Assembly: GCA_037157565.1 (NCBI GenBank)
Contig: JAZHRO010000014.1
Location: forward strand, 102,765,501 to 102,829,500
Direction: 5' to 3'
DNA from: Thalassia testudinum
Lineage: Eukaryota; Streptophyta; Magnoliopsida; Alismatales; Hydrocharitaceae
Length of the DNA: 64,000 nt
The position numbers and the translations under genes are program-made. Below are positions 58,861 through 64,000 of the stretch, piece by piece. The first letter of the stretch is position 1, and the number at the start of each line of letters is the position of its first letter. A model generated the notes under the pieces. The model worked only from the letters and a program-made list of their open reading frames with translations, made no database searches and was not told the DNA's origin.

Positions 58861-59555
58861 TGCAATTTGAATGTCTAAAATCTCGTTAAAAATTACCAAA
58901 GAAAGGCAAGTAAATAGCAATATTACATGCATCTCCAAGAAGAAAATAGAACACTTGATGTAAGTTCACTTTTTGTTATTCTTGAGTTTATTGGTGACAA
59001 TACATAAAATTTGTTTTGTGGCACTCAAAAGTGTGAAGATATTGCTAGCACGCTGCAAAGTATGAAATGTCGGTATCTATATGTGATATGGACAAGTCCA
59101 AAAGAGGGGGAAGTATGTGGATCTATCTTTGAAATTTTTAGAAATTGTTATATTGCATGTTTCTGCCTTAGAAAATTCACATTGGAGTACCCTTAGCATG
59201 CCCATTCATTCAAACATAAACCTAGCATGGTGATAACATAAACTAGGTTCAAAATTCATTGCATGAGATATTGAAATAAATCAAGGAGCACTTACCTTGG
59301 TATCAAACTCCAACTTCTTGATCTACCCTTGAATCCATGGAGTACCTCTAATGTTCTTCCATTGTGATGATAAACTGAGATGACACAAAGTATTAGGGAT
59401 AATGACACTTCATGTCCACCACTTAGCACAAACAGATTGAAGTTCAAAAAGGCAAGCAAATTAAGAAAAAAAATAGCAAAAGAAGAGTAGAAAAGAAAAT
59501 ATATAAATACAATAGTAAATTTCACATTTGCTCAATCACCAAAACCACTCACATT

Positions 59556-60325
59556 CATACTCCAAACCATACACAATTAACTCTAACCAAATTTGGAAAT
59601 AAAGAAGCAACAACAACAACAAAGATCCAAAACTCCAAGCTAATCTCAAAACTATGATAATGCCAATTTAAAAAGTTTATAAAAGATAATGAACTTATCT
59701 TTTGGGAAAAGCTTGAGAACTTCTAAAAAAATCTCACACATCCTTCATCATATCAGCATTAGATGATTAATGTAAATGTTTAACTCTTCTTGAAAAGAAT
59801 CCCACTAAATCTGGAAAATGTGAAAAATAGTAACTCAAATTTATGTTCAATTCACACAAATTAATAAAAATTTATCTTCCATTAACACAAATAAAAGTTT
59901 ACCTTCACACAAACAACACCAAATCCAATCCCAACTAAAATTTTAACTTAAATCTGAGAGCTCTGTTTCCTCCATTCCATTTAGCATCTACATTCCTTAA
60001 CATGTAGCAACTATTTTTGCATTTCAAAAAACTTTATCTTCCTTCAAAATGAAATAAACTTCATAAAAGAATAAGTGCAATTAAAACATTACCAATATGA
60101 TAATTGAAAAACTTTGAAGTAGAAACTTAGTTATTAAATGAAGAAACAACATTTTTGTGCCAAAGGTACTTATCTTTTGGGCACATATTCAAGATGAATA
60201 TGTTCCCTTCAATAGTTACAAGCCTTTAAAAAATCACCAAGACAAGTTGCATTCATACTCCAAACCATACACAATTAACTCTTTAACAGAATATGTAAAG
60301 AAGAAACAACAACAACAAAGATCCA
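59556..60325. repeat. Dispersed direct repeat pair
   Basis: The segment at about 59556-59637 (CATACTCCAAACCATACACA through the CAACAACAA run and AAAGATCCAAA) recurs at about 60248-60327 with small changes. The roughly 690-bp spacing suggests a duplicated unit or the ends of a small element. Confidence 0.5.
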
Positions 60326-60327
60326 AA

Positions 60328-63300
60328 TAAATAAGATGCAAGATGGAGTTGACACTAAAATTTTAGGTTGTCCTTTGCTCCACTGCCTTCATACCCACAA
60401 TCTCAGTTACAATCTCTGTCATGAATACTAATATTTTTTTTTTTTGAAAAGATCATGCCTACAATCCCAGCAGAAAAGATCACAAATTGGAATAAGCTTG
60501 AGAGGCTTAGCAAATGGTCCTTATCCTTTCTATCTTCCATATTGTTTAGTTAGCTGGGCAGATGTTATTACCAAATAAGAAAAGGAAAAAAAAAAGGAAG
60601 AAAGCAAAGAGACCATAATAATAGTGAGAAGTCAAATTGGAAATTGAAGGTAATTCTAGAATTAGATAGAAGCTAATTCCAGAAAACTAAAATTGTTACT
60701 GTGATGTCGTGTGACAGTCCTTTACAGATCCAAGTACCAAACATTATTTCTAATTGTCAATTTGCAAGTAAAAGAAATTATGTTATTGTGACTTATCCAA
60801 AGGAAACTAATATAATCCTAGATAATTGGGATGATAGTGGCTTTTGACTGTCAGCGTTCTTGAGAAACCTATCAAACTAGCAGGTTGAAGAATGCATCAA
60901 GTTGTAGTTAGATCTTTGTGTTGTGCCCCAAGCAGGAGAGGGTTGACGGATAGTGAAGGGAGGACAATATCTCTTCCATGAACTCTGATTGTAGATGGTT
61001 GTGTGGGAATTTGGTGCAGCATGAAGCTAATTTTCTAGAGTGCAACAAACTATGTTAGATTATCTAAAGCAAAAAAAAATCTTCTGTAGCCTGTGATTGT
61101 TGAATCCAAGTTCATTTTCACACATAAACAATAAATCTTTCTAGAAAATATACTTATTCATCTACTCAATCAAGTCACAAATCGTTGGCTATAGCTTGTG
61201 GCGAAGTCAACAAAAAAAACTGTAATAAATTTGCCAGAGTGTACCCATCCTCTAGGTGCTTATTGGTAAAGATGACGCATCGCTGGTTTGGCAAGACACC
61301 CGCTTTGTCTTTAAATAAGAACAATCCTAATACCAAATCTTAAAACAAAGATATACCTAGGAACAAAATAGAACCAAAATTTAGAATCAGTATTATTAGT
61401 TTGATCAGCCGATGAATATGATTATAGTTCCATTACTGCAATAAATATCCTTCCATGTTTGGTGCTAGTTTTATCTATCATCTAGAAGACTTAACAGTTT
61501 TAACCTTGTTCAAGTTTCATAAATTATCAATCACTCAGAAGAACCTATGTGTTCAGTAAAGTAATCTTTATTTATCTAAATGCCTCTTCAACTAAATATA
61601 GGACTCCAAATTGATTTTCTTAGAAATTTGTTTATGTATAGAATATAGAACGAAGAAAAAAAAAGTACAATCAAGTAGAACAACCAAAGTTATATACTAT
61701 TTTTCCACTGAACTAACCATCCCTAGAGTACAAATATTCTATAGACATCTTTGTTGTAAGTGTTATAATTGAAATTGAAATTGCATGTAAGCAAGTGGAG
61801 AAAGGAAAGTAATCTTTTTGTTGGTTATTGCCAACAAAAGATTAAAGCAGAGATGACCCATTGTTGCCTAACAAGTGCATCTTGCTATTTAATTTTGCTT
61901 AATTAGAATCCCAAAAAAAGTATTTCAGGCAAGAAAATAACAAATGTTTTGTAGCATTGCAATGATAGTAACTATAAGCATAAGAGAAAAGCTTCAAGTT
62001 GCAATAAAGTACATCAGAACATAAACAATGACAAGGGCAGTCAACCACAAGAAATTAAACTAAATGCCTCGCACATGAGAGAAATAATCAATGTATCTAG
62101 ATAGCAAATGCTGATACTTTCTTCTTATCAAAATCATTTACCATGAAAAAGTTGCATTTGCCTTAGTGCTCTTAGTTTTGCATCTACTGATCCCAGGGTT
62201 TAAAAGTTCAAGAATTTTATCACCAATTGTATCAATTTCAACGTTAAATGGAGCTATTTTTAGATGGATATTGTCATTTAAAAATGGCTAAATTGATCAT
62301 CATATGGTGGAAAAGTTTACACACAAATAAATCACAAAAACATGGTGTTCAAAAACTTAATCGTGAAGAAATTAGTAAAGCGTAACCAACAAAATGAACC
62401 ATATAAGAAGCATATATAAGCACAACAACATTCTCAAAAGGTATGAACTAACATTTAACAAAAGCGTAATGCAATCCATGTTGACATCTACAGAAAAGGC
62501 TAGTGACGTAATTTTCCCCTAACTTGATTACTATGGTCACTATTGGCAACAAGTTCATCCAACATATGAAGGGTGTACAAACAAGTAATAATTGGAAGAA
62601 ATACGAAGTCGCATGATAAATTCTATAGAGAAAACGATCATTGCCACTTTCCAAAAAAAAATGTGTAAACCTTTTTTGAATGGTTTTAATGGAAACTTTT
62701 CCTCTAATGCGCACACGACTACCAGTAGAAGCTTCTAATCTTTTCAACGAGATACCTTAAGTCCTAAAAGCCATTCAACAAAATTGAACCAGCAACCACA
62801 AAATGTCAAGTTAAATGAGAATCCAAGAAACTAGGTTATGAGAATCTTGTCTATGCACTACATTAGAATAGATATTGAATGAAAAATAACTTGATAGCCA
62901 AATAAGTGAATCTAAATGACAAGAAAAATGACTTGATAGAAAAAAAAGAATATGTACCCTTCATTTCTCATATTTCTACTACTTGCACTTTTAGTATCCA
63001 AGTTTTTAATCTTCTAAAATTTCATAATTTAAGCACCATTTCTCTGAATTAGTTTAAACAAGCTAACTCAAATATTTCTCATCACAAAAAAGATCCTCTC
63101 TTACTTTCTATCTTGGAAAATGTTGTGTGGTTTATCTAGACGAAAAGGTGTAACATAATCTTTTAAAATAAACTAAGGAAACATGATTATGCAACCAAAC
63201 AAAAAATTTTCTTATAGCATATTATCAACATGATTCTCTAAAAAACTATTCTAAGTATTTACTTTCCTTTTTTCCTTAACATTTCCTTGCAAGTATTTTC

Positions 63301-63540
63301 AAAAAAGTTGGTAGGCTTTCTATTTTCAACCCTAATCATTAAGACTCCGAATCTAAGCCACTTCTAGGAGATGGACTATAATTATTTCTTTTCCTTCAAT
63401 AAAGAACACTTATTTGCTTTTCTTGATTGTGTTATACAAATCAAACTTGGCATTTTTTTTATAATAATTATAACCCTTAAGATAACCCTTGGGATCTTGT
63501 TTTTTAGAATGAAATATTTTGGCTGTTGGCCCTTATTGTT
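60328..63540. other. AT-rich intergenic sequence
   Basis: Only short chance ORFs on either strand. A minus-strand ORF at 62448-62747 (99 residues) was not recognised. Nothing else supported. Confidence 0.4.
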
Positions 63541-63559
63541 AAAAAAAAGCATGTGCATC

Positions 63560-63790
63560 TGGTTCTAGCTTGATTGCAATTTTGCTATTAACAGCAACCT
63601 AAAAAGGAGTAACATAAACACCTTAATTATCAAGGTTGGCTTTATAATCAACAAAGAGATACCCTCTCAAGGCAACAAGGTCAAAAGTGGCGTTACCAAC
63701 ATTGTTATAAGGTTAGATGATCAATTTAGGTGGTAAGGATTCCATCTAGATCTCATGGACCTTATTCCTTTTGGTGTTTGATTGACACAT
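63560..63790 (-). pseudogene. Unidentified coding-like remnant with several stops
   Basis: One minus-strand frame reads as a normal globular protein for about 75 codons (for example YNNVGNATFDLVALRGYLFV, then VAVNSKIAIKLEPDAH) but is broken by four TAA/TAG codons. The composition and the continuity of the frame between stops suggest a decayed gene or element. No family was recognised, and no function is proposed. Confidence 0.25.
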
Positions 63791-64000
63791 GCCATCATAT
63801 AAAATCATCACATTACATGTTAAATGACTCATGTTATTTATTATCTATGTTGAGCATTGGTTCCAAATGAAAAGATAAAAAGGAAATAAATTCTTCCATA
63901 TTATGAATGACATTTCGGGAATTTTGCCTTTTTGCAGTATTGGCACCAAGGATAATCATCAATTTCTTTAGAAATAAAAACAAAATAAGGAAAGAAAAAA
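63791..64000. other. AT-rich end of window
   Basis: Nothing recognised. Confidence 0.4.

Overview
The window is plant nuclear DNA, almost certainly from a flowering plant. Its left 46 kb is a stack of nested LTR retrotransposons; the right 18 kb is AT-rich and nearly gene-free, holding solo LTRs and DNA-transposon debris. The evidence for a plant is Athila-type Ty3/gypsy elements primed by tRNA-Asp, SIRE-type Ty1/copia elements primed by initiator tRNA-Met, CACTA-like ends and a degenerate tRNA-Gly-like sequence. The species cannot be named, and no intact host gene was recognised.

Layout, outermost first. Element B (+ strand, Athila-like) runs from before base 1 to 46076. Its 5' LTR is cut twice: by a solo LTR (346-2011) and by element A (2345-35626). 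Its decayed gag, protease, RT/RNase H and integrase lie at 37803-43149 and its 3' LTR at 44471-46076. Element A (- strand) has 4.0-kb LTRs (2345-6356 and 31611-35626), a broken gag (20561-22173) and no visible pol. It has itself been hit twice. Copia 1 (6830-18210) is a rearranged SIRE-type element carrying gag, pol and an extra gene, and it ends in a 3.5-kb palindrome of its own LTR. Copia 2 (22943-31140) carries only gag, and its 3' LTR contains a 2.66-kb solo LTR (27916-30575). The newer insertions have visible 5-bp target-site duplications: ACTTA, AAAAA, AGAAG and ATTGT perfect, CCCCG/CCCCA and CAGGG/GAGGG with one mismatch. This supports the nesting order.

The most unusual signal is a short palindrome, consensus TCAGACGTCTGA (core GACGTC), packed into arrays of 5 to 18 copies. 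The arrays occur in the copia 1 LTR, upstream of the copia 1 extra gene, in the copia 2 LTR and in the unrelated solo LTR at 27916-30575. In all four places the last copy before a TATA-like box lies about 96-121 bp upstream of it, which looks like a shared promoter architecture. The extra gene of copia 1 (13172-14278) sits where SIRE elements carry an env-like ORF. It resembles the 'putative plant transposon protein' family and seems to have its own TATA box and a possible 5'UTR intron.

Right of 46 kb there is a solo LTR (48042-50467), a probable old LTR around 51-52.7 kb, CACTA-like subterminal repeats near 53.7-53.95 kb, a tRNA-Gly-like pseudogene (54692-54762), one exon-like ORF next to a CACTA-type terminus (57.6-58.1 kb), and short diverged repeats.
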